Below are positions 1-12,149 of a stretch of DNA of 64,000 bases, one piece after another (positions within the stretch are counted from its first letter, which is position 1; every line of letters starts with the position of its first letter). Both the position numbers and the translations under genes were made by a program. The notes under the pieces are model-generated. The model did not search any database. It was given only the letters and a program-made list of their open reading frames with translations, and had not been told where the DNA came from. Origin of the DNA: Impatiens glandulifera (Eukaryota; Streptophyta; Magnoliopsida; Ericales; Balsaminaceae); assembly GCF_907164915.1 (NCBI RefSeq), contig NC_061866.1, positions 45,882,320-45,946,319 of the forward strand, read 5' to 3'.

Positions 1-1050
1 ATATTAATTATTTATTATGATAACCTAATTGCTTCCTTTCCGATTATATTTTATCTCACCGTTGCCTCCTCCATTGTTCTCTTTCCTCCATTGTCGCCTC
101 TTTTTACTTTCACTTTTCTTCCTTCATTTTTCTAATTTTCTTCTTTTACTATGACAAATGATTGTAGCTTGAAGAATCTAACTATGTAGTCTTTAAAGAA
201 CAGACGAGCATTCAACAAGAGAAGAAAAGAGCTAAGAATACAAAAATCGGGTCGATGTTACCGATTTAAACGAGTTTGACGAGTTCATGGTATTAACTCG
301 CGATTTCAGATCGATTTTACTACTGACCGAGTTTCTTAAACTCATAACTCGTTTTGCTTGAGTTGACTCGTAAACTCGAACGAGTTCACGAGTTAACTCG
401 CGAGTTTGACAGCTTTAGATAAGATTGTTGCAGTCCATATAAATAAATAAAATGGAATCTATTTATGTTCGTCACTACAATGGCCCTTATATGAATTTTA
501 TATTATAATAAAAAATTATTCATATAATTTTTATTGTATAATTTTTTTTATTTTTTACAAACATTTTATAAACAGTATTCCGTGGGAATTTTTCGAGAAA
601 CTAAACGTGGCGGGGATGATAAATATATTCCCTGCCCTGAATCGTCCGATTGTCATCCTTACCTATCCTCCAATTTTCAACCTAAACACGCAGAAGGACC
701 CAAAAAATATCCTAAACCACCATTCTCAAAACGATTTCAAGCTACACGACAAGAAATCAATAAAGAATCTAAGCGTAAGAACCTTGTGCCTCATCATCAG
801 GCAAAGTTGCCTAATTTATACCCTCAAACAAAACATTTTAAAGTTCATATGGCATGTGTTAAAGAGTATATACATGCATCATAAAATTATGATTTAGTAA
901 TACCAATAAAGCTAGGTATTTATCTAAATCAAATTTCATGAAACTTAATTTGATAATATTATATATAGAATAATTAAACCCATAATTCAATTGTATGAAC
1001 TTATTTAACTATACATAATTTGATTGATTTTGTTGACGCTTCTTTAATAA
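1..1050. other. AT-rich DNA and 3' flank of CLE unit 1, no gene seen
   Basis: No supportable gene. Positions about 240-415 hold a run of diverged CGAGTT/AACTCG motifs ending in a 'gtttgacagcttta' block, which resembles the ends of plant DNA transposon remnants. From about 840 to 1050 the sequence matches the 3' flanks of the other CLE units ('agagtatatacatgca', 'cataaaattatgatttagta', 'acttatttaactatacataattt'). The overlapping reading frames between 534 and 897 have no recognisable domain and are probably chance. Confidence 0.5.
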
Positions 1051-1054
1051 TCAG

Positions 1055-1327
1055 CTATGTCCCTTTCGGGGGTTGATTAATATCGTGATGCTTAGCCAGC
1101 TTAGGAACGGGTTCTTTCGGTACCAACCTTTAAGCATGTATGTCTAAGGACTGAAAATCGTCATTATTTTTTTTTATTCTTCTCTCATTCGGTTAGTTGG
1201 AACCATATTTTTGTGAGAGAGCGTTTCTTTCTGGTGTCATGATCGAAGTCTACTATGAATATCAAATACCACAACATTAGAATACAAACATTAGAATGAG
1301 AAATCCAAATAATCTAAGATCTGTTGT
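1055..1327 (-). pseudogene. CLE peptide gene remnant, copy 1
   Basis: On the minus strand this aligns base for base with the intact CLE frame at 52230-52451. The position of the start codon used in the 41.4-kb copy reads ACA here, so the start is lost. The hydrophobic leader is interrupted by TAA. The central part has TGA in the 'QLTE' segment, an A-rich insertion, and a TAA just before the peptide. The CLE position reads RLVPKEPVPKLAKHH, with substitutions and three extra codons, then a short tail and TAG. The product of the parent family is a secreted precursor processed to a 12-13 residue ligand for leucine-rich-repeat receptor kinases; this copy cannot make it. It is the most diverged of the copies that reach the CLE box. 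Confidence 0.7.
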
Positions 1328-1388
1328 AGCCTCTGTATAAATATAAAATGGGAGAAGAGATTGATGAGATTTAAGGATGAAGTTGAAG

Positions 1389-1400
1389 CTATTTATAGTG
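1389..1400 (-). promoter_or_regulatory. TATA box of CLE unit 1
   Basis: The minus strand reads CACTATAAATAG, about 65 bp upstream of the decayed start. The same TATA context, followed by CTTCAACTTCATCC, recurs upstream of copies 2, 4 and 6. The shared position supports a common ancestral promoter. Confidence 0.5.
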
Positions 1401-1950
1401 AAAAGAAAAAAAAAATGTAAAAACTAGCTACTAGTATTAATTAGTTTTTGTTAATAATTAAAAAGGAAAAAAAAAATAGATATAGTGTGAATCACAAGTT
1501 ATCTTGTTTGGTTTGAAAAATATTCTAACGACATGAACAATTATATAAGATATGAGGTATTTTTCTTTTTATATATTTAACATATGCTTCATGATAAAAA
1601 AAATGTTCAAAATTATTTTACATGTCCAAAATTATATAATTTTGAACATTTTTTTATCATGATTTGACTGAAGTAACTAGTTTTATTTTTCTTAATTTTT
1701 TTTTATCATTATTAGTTATTTATAATATCTTATTATTTAAATATTATTATTTTTTTCTTACATATAAAATGGGTCAAAATAGTAAAAAATATATATTTTT
1801 TTAATGATGTGTCAAAATAGTAAAAAAAAAAAACTATGTAAATATATGACATACAACTAAACCTATGCATGCCTAGATTGACGATGTGGGTTCTATATGA
1901 AAAGCAAAGTGTTTACATATTTAATGTATTTTAAAGTAATAATATTATAT
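1401..1950. repeat. Upstream block of CLE unit 1
   Basis: AT-rich sequence homologous to the region upstream of the TATA box in the other CLE units. Shared anchors are 'atgaacaattatataaga', 'catgataaaaaaaatgtt', 'gtgtcaaaatagt' and 'aagtgtttacatattt'. It encodes no protein. It leads into a second partial unit (1951-2003), so two units are joined head to tail here. Confidence 0.45.
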
Positions 1951-2003
1951 ATTCATTTATCACCATCGCCATAAAGATGAGAGTTCTTTATAACTTTTTT
2001 CAT
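1951..2003 (-). pseudogene. CLE gene 5' fragment, copy 1b
   Basis: The minus strand has an ATG at 2001-2003 followed by a stretch matching the leader-coding start of the 41.4-kb CLE copy ('aaagctctcatt...atggtggtggttata' there, 'gaactctcatctttatggcgatggtgata' here). The frame shifts after a few codons, and nothing homologous to the middle or to the CLE box follows at lower coordinates. The sequence instead joins the upstream block of copy 1. It is therefore a 5' stub with its promoter-side sequence left at about 2025-2560. Confidence 0.5.
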
Positions 2004-2024
2004 AAGATTTTGATAAAATATTTA

Positions 2025-3590
2025 GGATGAAGTTAAAGCTATTTTGATAATAGTACTTGTTATTAAAAAAAATTAAAAAAATATAGACTTACACATGGAT
2101 AAGATTGTGTGAATCCATATTTAATAAGCATGGTATATGAATTCACAATTTATAGATTATTTATTTGGTTTAAAAAAATAATTATAACCACATGCATAAT
2201 TCTATAAATCACTAAAAATAATCCCACTAAGATTTTTAATATGTTTTTAAAAAGTTCACATTTTTTTATTAATCCTTAATATCACTTGCACCATTACTTT
2301 TGAGTCAAATCATGATAAAAAAAAAGTCACAAAATCATCTAGTTTCATTTTAAAATACTATTATTATTCTATGATTTATAAAAGTATATGTGTCAAAATA
2401 GTGAAGGGAATATTATTATTTTTATATATAAAATGTGTCAAAATAATATGAACTATAATGTAAATTAGTGACAAGTGAACTAATGTATGTTGGGTTGGAA
2501 CCGTAAAGTGTTTACATATTTAATGTATTTTAAATTATTAGCATGTTATAATTAGTCTATTATATAGGGTATACAAACTAAAACTTAAACAAAAATATTA
2601 CCAACTATCCCAAATAAATATAATAATTATTATATTTATTGTCTAGTCACCTTGTGTTTAGTGTATCAAAAACAAATTTAAATCAAGCTTTCGGTTTGAT
2701 TCTTACAAACTTATATTTTTTTTTCTTAATTTTTTTTAAACTTATTTCATTTTTTTAAAATCTAACTTTAACTCTAATTTATAGGTTTTTATAGGCCTCG
2801 TATTATGCATGCAATTTAAGATTGAATGAATAATTGACAAATGACCTTCAGATGTAATAATTATTCTATTTTAATTTATTCTTGTAAGTGGGTGGGTTTC
2901 AACAGAAATCCAGAAAAAATATTAATAAAAAGGAAATCCAGCCCAAACATTAGATATGGCCCACATAATGAGACCTTATATTGAAAATTCTTATATAGCC
3001 CAAACAATAATTTTTTATTATGCATGCAATTTAAGATTTAATGTATAATTGACAAATGACCTTCTGGTTTATATAGGATTAGTTTCTATACTAATATAAA
3101 TAAATTAGAAATAAAACGAAATATCAAGAATAACCTTAGGCCTAATCTATTTTAATTTATTCTTGCAAGTGGGCCGGTCTCAACAGAAATCCAGAAAATA
3201 TATTAATAAAAAGGAAATACAGATATTACGTCAGATATGGCCCATATAATGAGACCTTATACAGAAGATTCTTATATAGCCCAAACAATCAATTATCATC
3301 TTTATCAGCTATAGTTCTTTTAAAATTAAAATCCTACATATTAATAAATAAAAATAAACAAAATTAAATTCAAAACTCCAAATAATAGTTTATCAAAAAA
3401 GTTAGGTCAAGTATTTGATTAAAATATTAATTTAAATTAATTAATAGAAATTTTTAATAGGATAAAAAGCATATAGTGACTTTGTAATTGTCTATGTGTG
3501 TATAAATATAATTTGTTTCCATATGTAATATTAAAATAAATATTTATACTTTGAAATTTTGTTAATAACCTATTTATTAACCTTGAATCT
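2025..3590. repeat. Promoter and GGCCCA-rich upstream module of a CLE unit, with internal duplication
   Basis: Non-coding. Positions 2025-2560 match the block upstream of the TATA box in unit 6 ('gatgaagttaaagctattttgata', 'acacatggataagattgtgtgaat'). Positions 2760-3300 hold the distal module, rich in TGGGCC/GGCCCA-like hexamers ('atatggcccacataatgagacc', 'tatagcccaaacaa'). Part of this is duplicated in tandem: 'attatgcatgcaatttaagat' occurs near 2803 and 3018, and the GGCCCA segment near 2958 and 3238. Positions 2760-3577 are repeated at 10200-11325. The GGCCCA elements resemble site II motifs bound by plant TCP factors; that role is inferred only. Confidence 0.45.
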
Positions 3591-3599
3591 GTATCATCC

Positions 3600-4340
3600 A
3601 ATCAATTCAATTCGGCAGAAGGGAAAGATGAAGAGTTGTTGCGACCTTTAGAGACATACATGTAGAAGAGGTCTAGGGATGACACGAGTACTTTACCCGT
3701 CGGTAGTGAAGTACTTATTTTCGTACCCGATTTTCATTTTACTACCCGACCCTAATCCCGATGGTATATATATTTTTTCCTCATTCCCGATTCGTCGGGT
3801 ACCCCATTACCCAATTAAAATATAAATATTATAGAATTAAAAAAATATATATATTGATAAATAATTAAAATAGAATAAATTTGAAATAGTAATATAAAAA
3901 AAAAATAAAAAATAGAAGCATTATTTGCCTATATAAGTATGTTATAGATATTGAAGACATAATAATTTTGTTATTATTATAAATAAAAAAAGAAATAGAG
4001 AAAAAATATTAAAAAATATTATTCTCAAGTTTTGTAGTGTTATTACATTTGAGTTCTTCTTGTTTCTAAAAGACTTATTAAGTTAGAATCTCTCGATCTA
4101 GTTTAATGCTTCACAAATCTAATTTTAGCCCGTGATATATTACTCAATTGCTTCACGTATTATTAAAGTCGTATTTCTCGAAGGGCAGCCTCTAGCAACC
4201 ACCTCCTTAACTAGAAGGGACACTCTTAGTGAAGATCAATACTTCGATTAATCTTGCTTTAGAAAAAAACATATGAGTCATTTGGCCTAAGACATATACC
4301 GCCGGATAAAAAACTGAAAATAAAAAAAATAAAAAAAATC
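3600..4340. other. Unassigned DNA with a 'gggtacccg' repeat relic
   Basis: No gene seen. Positions 3675-3820 carry degenerate 'ggatgacacgagtac...acccgattttcat...cgtcgggtacccc' sequence. Similar text occurs near 46975-47150 and 60493-60550, as in the ends of short plant DNA-transposon remnants. The rest is AT-rich. Confidence 0.35.
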
Positions 4341-4545
4341 AATCTCTCTGATTTAAGTTCATATGCATGTCTTAGAGAGTATATGCCTGCACCATAAAAT
4401 TATGAGTTAGTATTACCCATTAAAGCTATGCATGTAAATAAAATTCCATGAAACGTGATTTGATAATGTATAACATTGATAATTAACCCCCATCATACAA
4501 TTTTGTGAACTTATTTCACTATGCATGATTTGCTTGATTGGGCGG

Positions 4546-4792
4546 CTAAGTCTCTTTTGGTGGTATATCGTGATGGATCTGAGGCTCTGACCGCGTGCCT
4601 GTTGAAAAAATGAGCCGGTACCAACCTTTGAGTATGTATAATGGTCTAAGGACTGAAAATAAGCATTATTTTGATGATTCTTCTCTTCATTTAGTTGGAA
4701 CCAATATTTTTGTGAAAGAATGTGGCTCTTTGGTATATAGCATGACTGAATACTATGAGAAGAAGAATCTTTGACAATATGAGATTTGTCAT
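4546..4792 (-). pseudogene. CLE peptide gene remnant, copy 2
   Basis: The minus strand starts with ATG at 4792 and gives MTNLILSKILLLIVF, close to the leader of the 41.4-kb copy (MKNLILSKALILMVVV). A deletion of about 40 bp within the signal-peptide coding region shifts the frame. Further indels break the middle. At the CLE box only 'aggttggtaccg' (RLVP) is kept, followed by about 20 bp of inserted sequence, before the conserved 3' end 'ccaaaagagacttag'. The 3' end is nearly identical to copy 4, so these two form a sub-group. It retains the ATG but cannot encode a CLE ligand. Confidence 0.7.
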
Positions 4793-4854
4793 AGCGTTTG
4801 TTTCTATAGATATAAAATTAGAGAAGTGTTTAATGATATTTTAAGAATCAACTT

Positions 4855-5645
4855 CAAACTATTTATATTGAAAAGAATAAGTAAGAGCCACTTATTAATA
4901 TTAATTAATTTTGTTATTAAAAAATATTAAATAATGAAAAAAAAATTAGATATGATCTACATATGGATGGATAAAGATGATGTATGTTATAGTCTTTGTT
5001 TATCCACATGAAAAATTATATAAAATTTGAGCTATTTTTCTTTTCATCAACACAAACTCAATTAAGATTTTTATTTTAAAGTGAATAATTTTTATTTATT
5101 AGTCTTGATATCTTGAATAGTACCTACATACTTCAATCAAATCATGATAAAAAAAATTATCTAGTTTTATTTTCCTTAATTTATTATTATTATTATTATT
5201 AGTTTACCTTTAATATTTTTTCATTTAAATCTTCTTATTTTTTTCTCACAGATGTGTCAAAATAGTGAAAAGAGTAATTTTTTTTAATGATGTGTAAAAA
5301 TAATATGAAGAACCATGTAAAATTTATGACAAACTGAACAAATGCATGCCCAGCTTGACTATGTGGATTCTAGATGGAATTGCAAAGTGTCTACATATTA
5401 TATGTTTATAATCAGATATGGATCTAAAAAGAGAGTTTTGAGTTAAACTTGAAAAAAATAATTTATTACTGATCAAAGTCTATATATATCCCAACTGCCA
5501 ATTATAATTTGTTTTTTTTGTTGCATTTTTTAAATTCATCACATATTTTTTTCTTTCTTTATTTAAACCTTAACTCTAATTTATAGTTGTTCTTTAGTTG
5601 AGGGTAGATCTATATTAAGGCTTAAGCCCTTTAAAAAAAATAATG
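4855..5645. repeat. Promoter block of CLE unit 2
   Basis: Non-coding. It begins with the TATA context ('caaactatttatattg', about 4855-4870) and continues with the family anchors 'aaatcatgataaaaaaaat', 'gatgtgtcaaaatagtgaaa' and 'aaagtgtctacatatt'. Homology with unit 4 (41781-42660) ends near 5680, where unrelated sequence begins. Confidence 0.45.
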
Positions 5646-5659
5646 TATAACTGTGACAT

Positions 5660-6830
5660 AACTTTTTAATTTCTCTAGTTCTCCTCCAAAGTCCAAAATC
5701 CCTAACCCTAACCTTTCTCCTCCAAAATCCCTAACCTCTTCTCCTCCATAGTTCATTCGGACAGCCGCCAACAAAGAACTAGGTTTTCATCAAACGAGAA
5801 AGCAAACGTCACCAAGGAGCTCAATGCAAAGCACCGAAAGGTTTTCATCGTTTTCCCCTTTTTTATTTTCATTTCAATTTCTTCTTTATTCTTTTTCGAT
5901 CTTGCATAGATTCGATATGTTATACTTCCGATCTGTCAACAAAGAACTAGATTCTCTTCAATTTAATATCTGCATTTAGGAATCTTGCTAATATGAATAC
6001 TGTAATACTGCATTTAAGTCTGTACTCTGTAATACCTAAATCCCTAAAGACCACTTCTGTAATACTGTAATACTGTCCAAAATCAAAGGTTGAACGAAAT
6101 TGGTATGAGTTATCTTCAATTTAATGTCTGCATTTAGGAATCTTGCTAATATGAATACTGTAATACTGCATTTAAGTCTGTACTCTGTAATACCTAAATC
6201 TTTAAAGACCACTTCTGTAATACTATAATACTGTCCCAAATCAAAGGTTGAACGAAATTGGTATGAGTTATCTTCAATTTAATGTCTGCATTTAAGAATC
6301 TTGCTAATATGAATACTGTAATACTATATTTAATACTACATTTAATGTCTGTAATACTGCATTTAAGTCTATAATACCTAAATCCCTAATGAGGGTAAGT
6401 GATTTAATATTTTTTATTTCACGTTAACATATATTATTATTTGAACATTAATTTAACTATATATTATTTTTTTCAGAGAGATAAAACTTATCAAGAAATT
6501 TGTCTTTCGGAATCCAAATAAGGTGTTATTTTTTAGTTTGGACTTTGGAAGTTTGGATTAAGTAAGTTTGGACTTTGGAATGTTGGGAACTTTGGAGTTT
6601 TGATTAAGTAAGTTTGGTTGTTTTATGTTGGACTAATTTAATATATTGTATGTTTGGACTTTGGATTTTAGATATTTTTAGTTAGAATGGTTATGTTTTA
6701 AGTTGAATGTTTTAATGTGTAATGTTGTGTGTTCTATTTGATTTTGATGGAATGTTTATGTTTTAGGTGAAATGAATAATTCTATATGTTTATTCATTTT
6801 GTTGTGATTTTTTGATATATTGAAAGTGTG
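5660..6830. repeat. 158-bp tandem repeat (about 2.8 copies) and flanks
   Basis: From about 5950 to 6400 a unit beginning 'cttcaatttaatgtctgcat' recurs at 5956, 6114 and 6272, an exact period of 158 bp. The third copy is shortened and rearranged. The unit contains the internal motif 'tgtaatactg' several times. Upstream (5690-5770) lies 'ccaaaatccctaaccctaacc', typical of plant leader sequence. No coding frame is supported. It may belong to the transposon remnant whose GAGCTC-rich end lies at 6838-7065. Confidence 0.6.
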
Positions 6831-6837
6831 AAACTAT

Positions 6838-7065
6838 TTAGTTGATATGTTTTAATTTTGTATGTTTCGAGTCGAGCTCGGTAAAATTCAAGCTAATCGA
6901 GTCGAGTTCGAGTCGAGCTCGAGTACTTGTTTCGAGTTCGAGCTCGAGCTTTAACTTTGATACTCGATCGAGCTCGAGCTCGAGTTTGAGCCGTTGAAAT
7001 TTTTTCGAGCTCGAGCTCGAGTAGACCTCTACTCGAGCTCGACTCGACTCGTTTTCAGCCCTAGA
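6838..7065. mobile_element. GAGCTC-rich end of a hAT-like DNA transposon remnant
   Basis: A dense series of 'gagctcgag' and 'gagtcgag' motifs ends in 'gactcgttttcagccctag'. The ending parallels the right end of the element at 60559-61928 ('cggctcatttgcagccctag'), which has a matching inverted end. Such GAGCTC-rich ends finishing in AGGGCTG are common in non-autonomous plant hAT elements. The other end of this copy was not found. The minus-strand reading frame here is a by-product of the repeat. Confidence 0.4.
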
Positions 7066-7069
7066 AGTG

Positions 7070-9460
7070 TTGCTTCTCAAGAAAACCACGATAAAGATTT
7101 CCAAACTGAAAATTCCCAATTAAGTTCTCCTTATTGAAGTTATTTGTCATTGCTAGTAAATCCTTGGATGTGAGTATCTTTGGTTCTTCACCTAATTGAA
7201 ATGGAGAACATGTTAATTATCCAAATATGCTTATGCAATTTTCTATATCAAATTATCATTAGGCACATGTGAAGCCTCTTTTATTTATGGTGAGATCAAT
7301 CCTTCTAGCTAGCAACACAAAAAACGTGGAATCAGAAAATTACTAATGTTGTATTATTTATATAAAGGAGAACGATTCTCGACTTTTATGGAATCGCCAT
7401 TAATATTCAAACATTTCCAAAAGTACCTCTATCCCTATTGATTACTCCTAAATCGTCCTTATTCCTAATGATTTTTATATGCACATAATACATAATGTTT
7501 TAGAGATAACTTAGAGATAACTTATAACAAAACAAAATCCATAAATAAAGATGAATGCTCAATATATGATTGTAAAACAAAGAATCTTAGAAAAACAATT
7601 AAAGAGAATATTCAATGATTATATATAAAGAAGAGATAGATATTCACTTATTTGTGTATCTCTAGCTTCCATTGTTGTATTATAATGGAGTTTCTTCATC
7701 TTCACCGTATCAAGGATGGCTAATTGAATTATTCTTGATAAAATATGTTATATATAATATGAGGTTAAATAATATAATATTAATATCTATAATTAAGAAA
7801 ATATTATAATTAATTTATCTTATAATTTATTACTATATTTGTATAAATAATAAATTACAAGATAAATCAAATCAAATATATTTTCAATTCAATATATTAA
7901 TATTATATTACAAAATATTATAATCTAATAGTATAATATAATATATTTTAACATTGAAGGTGTTATTTGTTTTTGTTAATGTGAAAGGAGTGAAGATGAA
8001 GAAGTTTGCTTGACATTATTTAAGGGTTATTTGTTCAAAATTAAAATTGGGCTATTAAGAAAAAAAAAAAATTTATATTAATATATAATAAAAAATATGT
8101 TTTAATTGATAAAAAGATATACAAAAAGTTAAATTATTTATAGGATTTTCAACTAACCCAACCCACAAACTGATTCAATCAACATATATTAAAATTCAAT
8201 CGTATCCAATTTAATTAAAATAAAAATAGGACCATGATAGCATGAACCCACCAGCACTAGCAACCCCGAATGATTAGGGTGCCCTAATAAAAAAAATATT
8301 TTTACAATTTTTTTTAGTTTAGTAATTATATTTTGTGTTTTATTATTGAATAAATATAATAAATTTATACTATTTTTAATAAAAGTAAAATAACTTATTT
8401 AGTTAAATTATAGGTTAACAAATATACTAATATAGGGATATAGTCATACAACTTTGTAACTTTGTTGGTGTTATAAAAAAAAATCTAAGTACTCTAGGTG
8501 TCGGCTGAAAAAAATCGACATAATAAATCAAAAGATCAAAATATTATAGGTTCGATTTCTATGGTAATCATAATTAAAAAAATAATCAAAAATAAGATCA
8601 TGATAGCGGGAATGGGATAAAGAATTTGTTGAGCGACTTTCAATCCATTGATCAAGTGCGGCCTTAAAGATGATATCAAATGACTGTCTCAATGGAAGAC
8701 TTTAACTGTGGTGTATTATTATGATTTCTCTCCATTCCTATGACAATTTCATCTGCTCAATATAATTTTTTTATCATTTTTTTTAAGTAAGATTCTATTT
8801 ATCACAAATTATTTAGTGAACTAAATAAAAAAGAAAGTAAAATATTTATAACATGCGGAATGCCTACAACTACGGCCAATGGATGATCCGTCAAGCTGCA
8901 TTGCTCAATCACTTCGATCAAATTAGATACAGTCATTATGAAGTTCCACAATGTCCCCGTGAATGTATCTCGACATCTCATCTCCTTATTATAATTTGAC
9001 CCCTTGTCTTTTCCTCTCTTTTTTCAAAATATATTTTGAACAAGAAGAAAAAATCACATCACATTCTTCTATCTCTATTGACAAGGGAAAGGTAAAGAAA
9101 TTCTAACTCAGTACCCAAACAAACAAATGAAAATCTTTCTCTCTTACGAGATTATTCTTCCTAATTGCTTTTCTAAGTATTTTTGTTTTTTAATCCTCTA
9201 TATTTTTATGCCTCCACTTCTTCAACCGGTTGAATGTTAATATTTGCTCATTGAATTTCCTGTCTTTACACACTTCTTAAATGTAATCTATTTTCTTTAA
9301 AACATTATGTATAAGATGCGTTCATATAAAATTAATAATGAATCTAGATTATTTAGAAGTAACAATATAATATTGTGACAAAAACATTCAATGTGTGGTT
9401 TCTGGAAATGTTGACTATTAGTGTTGATTTCACAAAAGTGTATGTTAATAAATAATATAA
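7070..9460. other. AT-rich intergenic DNA, nothing recognised
   Basis: No reading frame or RNA gene can be supported. A less AT-rich stretch at about 8855-8985 looks like possible old exon sequence but matches nothing I recognise. Confidence 0.4.
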
Positions 9461-9466
9461 CATTAG

Positions 9467-9631
9467 GTTTTTTTTTTTTTTTTTTTTTTGTCTTTTTTAC
9501 ATGTGTTTAGGGGTTTGTTACCAGCCCAGCACCGAGTGAGGCAGAGGTGAAGCCCAAGGGCTCAACCCCAAAAGGAGGCCCAATGCTGAAAGCCCACGCG
9601 GACAGCAAATTTGTAGGCAAGTGTGTGAATC

Positions 9632-9706
<75 letters not shown>

Positions 9707-9955
9707 TACTATTATTATTATTATTATTATTACTAGCCACAATTTTATATATTTTATAACAAAAACATTTAGTCGTTATTCCAACAAATTCATCTTTAAA
9801 TTCACAGATATATTTTCATCTATAATTTCAACATTATATGTTTTTGTGTTTTAAGATATTTGAATTTACATTAAACTTGGTTAATAATAATCATACACTT
9901 TAGTAATTTTTTTTATATTTATTTTTTTCAATAATGTAAGAATTTGTTACTATAA

Positions 9956-10019
<64 letters not shown>
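9467..10019. repeat. Simple repeats: poly-T, (TTA)n, (TA)n
   Basis: A T-run lies at 9469-9489, a (TTA)n array at about 9633-9735 with a few TAC/TTACTA variants, and a (TA)n array at about 9959-10017. The poly-Leu, poly-Ile and poly-Asn frames across the TTA array are translation artefacts. A short GC-richer segment (9520-9620) between them resembles a fragment of a retroelement but could not be assigned. Confidence 0.85.
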
Positions 10020-10023
<4 letters not shown>

Positions 10024-10199
10024 TATCAAACACCACTAACACTCCAACCAGCCATTATTACATCATTAATTTTATGTAAGAATATGCTAACGTAAACAAA
10101 TGTGAAATATATAAATGATAAAAAGTAAAAAAAAAAATTGATACTATGCTCAAAACAATGTATCAAAGTTGACTCACTATACTTTTTTCATCATTTTTT

Positions 10200-11330
10200 T
10201 TAAAATCTAACTTCAACTCTAATTTTTGGTTTTTATAGGCCTCCATATTATGCATGCAATTTAAGATTGAATGAATAATTGACAAATGATCTTCAGATAA
10301 TAATTAGTTCTATATTAATATAAATAAATTAGAAATAAAATGAAAATATCAAGAATAACCTTAGGCCTAATCTATTTTAATTTATTCTTGTAAGTGAGCC
10401 GGTCTCTACATAAATCCAGAAAAATATTAATAAAAAGGAAATCAGCCCAAACGTCAGATATGGCCCACATAATGACACCTTATATAGAAAATTCTTATAT
10501 AACCCAACAGTCAATTATCATTTTATCAGCATACTTCTTTTAAAATTAAAATCTTATTTAAGAATATTAAAATCGAAAATTTACTTAAAATTATTAAACA
10601 ATTATAAACTTCTAAAATCTAGAATTTACTTTAAATTAAAAAAGTTTGATTTAAAAAATAATAGTTATATATTATTATTATTTATATATATAATTAAGTA
10701 TTTTATACTTAACTAATTTTAAAAAATGATATATTTTAATATAAAATTATTTAAATAATAATAATAAATAATACTATAAAAAATTAATTATATTAATTTA
10801 TTTATTTAAATAATTAATATCTTTATTTTTTAATTTTTAAATATAAATTTGTTTTTTTAAAGTAAAATCGTATAGAATCGTAAAATTGAAATTACTTATA
10901 AACTCGTAAAAACGTAAAATCTTATTATCATAAATTTAAAATCGTAAAATTTTACATATTTAAGAGTTTACTTAAAATCAGATTCGTTACTCTAATGTGA
11001 AATCATAAAATCGTAAGATTTTAAGAGTTAATTCGAGATTTTGATAGCCTTGATCCTACCTAATAATAAATAAAAATAAACAAATTAAAATCATAACTCC
11101 AAATAATAATAATACCAAAATAATAATAATAGTTTATCAAAAATGTTAAGTCAAATACTTTATTAAAATATTAATTTAAATAAATTAAATAGAAATTTTA
11201 ATAGGATAAAAAGCATATAGTGACTTTGTAATGTTCTATGTGTGTATAAAAATAATTTGCTTCCATATGTAATATTAAAAATAAGTATTTATACTCTTTA
11301 AAATTTGGTTATTAACCTATTTATTTTATT
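10200..11330. repeat. Orphan copy of the CLE-unit upstream module, split by an insertion
   Basis: Positions 10200-10547 and 11064-11330 match 2750-3331 and 3332-3577 respectively. Anchors are 'attatgcatgcaatttaagattgaatgaataattgacaaatga' as two shorter pieces, 'atatggcccacataatga' and 'ggataaaaagcatatagtgactttg'. No CLE coding sequence lies on the expected side (below 10200). Between 10548 and 11063 about 515 bp are present here and absent from the 3331 copy. This insert is built of diverged 'aaaatcgtaaaat' motifs and ends in 'gattttgatagccttgat'. Confidence 0.55.
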
Positions 11331-11334
11331 CTAT

Positions 11335-12070
11335 TTTATGTTTAATAGATTTTAAAATAAATAAATATTATTTTTTATTTAACTTTATACACAAACAAAT
11401 AATATTATTATTATTCATAATATTTTCCTAAAACAAATAAAAGCTTTTTTAATATAACATTTTTAACCTCATTTTATTTTATAAACATAACAATTGAACA
11501 CAATTTTTTTTAATCTCATTTATTTTATTATTTTTCATGTTTTTAAATGAATTAATCCATAAAATTTTCTAAATAAAAATATTTATTGTTAATTTTTTTT
11601 TTTATTAAAAACAAGAATTCTTAAATTAATATCTTCTCTTTTAAAGAAATAATATATTGTTTTTTAAGTAATTCTTTAAAAAAATATGCATATGTGTACA
11701 CATTGTCTATCCTGGTTTTGGCTAAGAAGACAAATTTTTTATTGTTTTAAATAAAGCTATAAATGTATTATTTAAAAAAACATAATATACATAGCAATAA
11801 AAGATCATTTATCTATTTTTTTTTATCATGATTTATATTTTAAACTTATCCTTTTTAAATATTAAAGTTATAATTTAATGTAATCTTTATTTTATATTAT
11901 AAAGGTTAAATATGATACGATGGAGCCTCACTTGTTGGGAAATTTGAAGAAATGACCCTAAAAAGGCCCTTTTCTTTCTGTACATAATTTTTATTTCGTT
12001 GTTGACCACTTTATAATATTTTTAACAAAAATACCCTATCGCGATGGGCCTTCTCATCACACAATGAGAA
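11335..12070. other. AT-rich DNA, nothing recognised
   Basis: No gene seen. From about 11925 a segment 'gggaaatttgaagaaatgaccctaaaaaggccc' resembles the terminal inverted repeats of some plant Mutator-like elements. No matching inverted end was found. Confidence 0.35.
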
Positions 12071-12149
12071 AATGTTCTTTATATCAATGTTAAAAAAAAT
12101 TCATTTCGTTATTTTCCTTTCTCTCTCTTCTCTCTCTATTCCACGTTCT

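Noticed and set aside
6838..7119. Minus-strand 93-codon frame rich in ELEL/SSRA
   Set aside because: Product of the repeated GAGCTCGAG motif in a transposon end; no domain and no conserved start.
9507..9854. Overlapping frames coding poly-Asn, poly-Ile and poly-Leu on both strands
   Set aside because: They are translations of the (TTA)n microsatellite at about 9633-9735.
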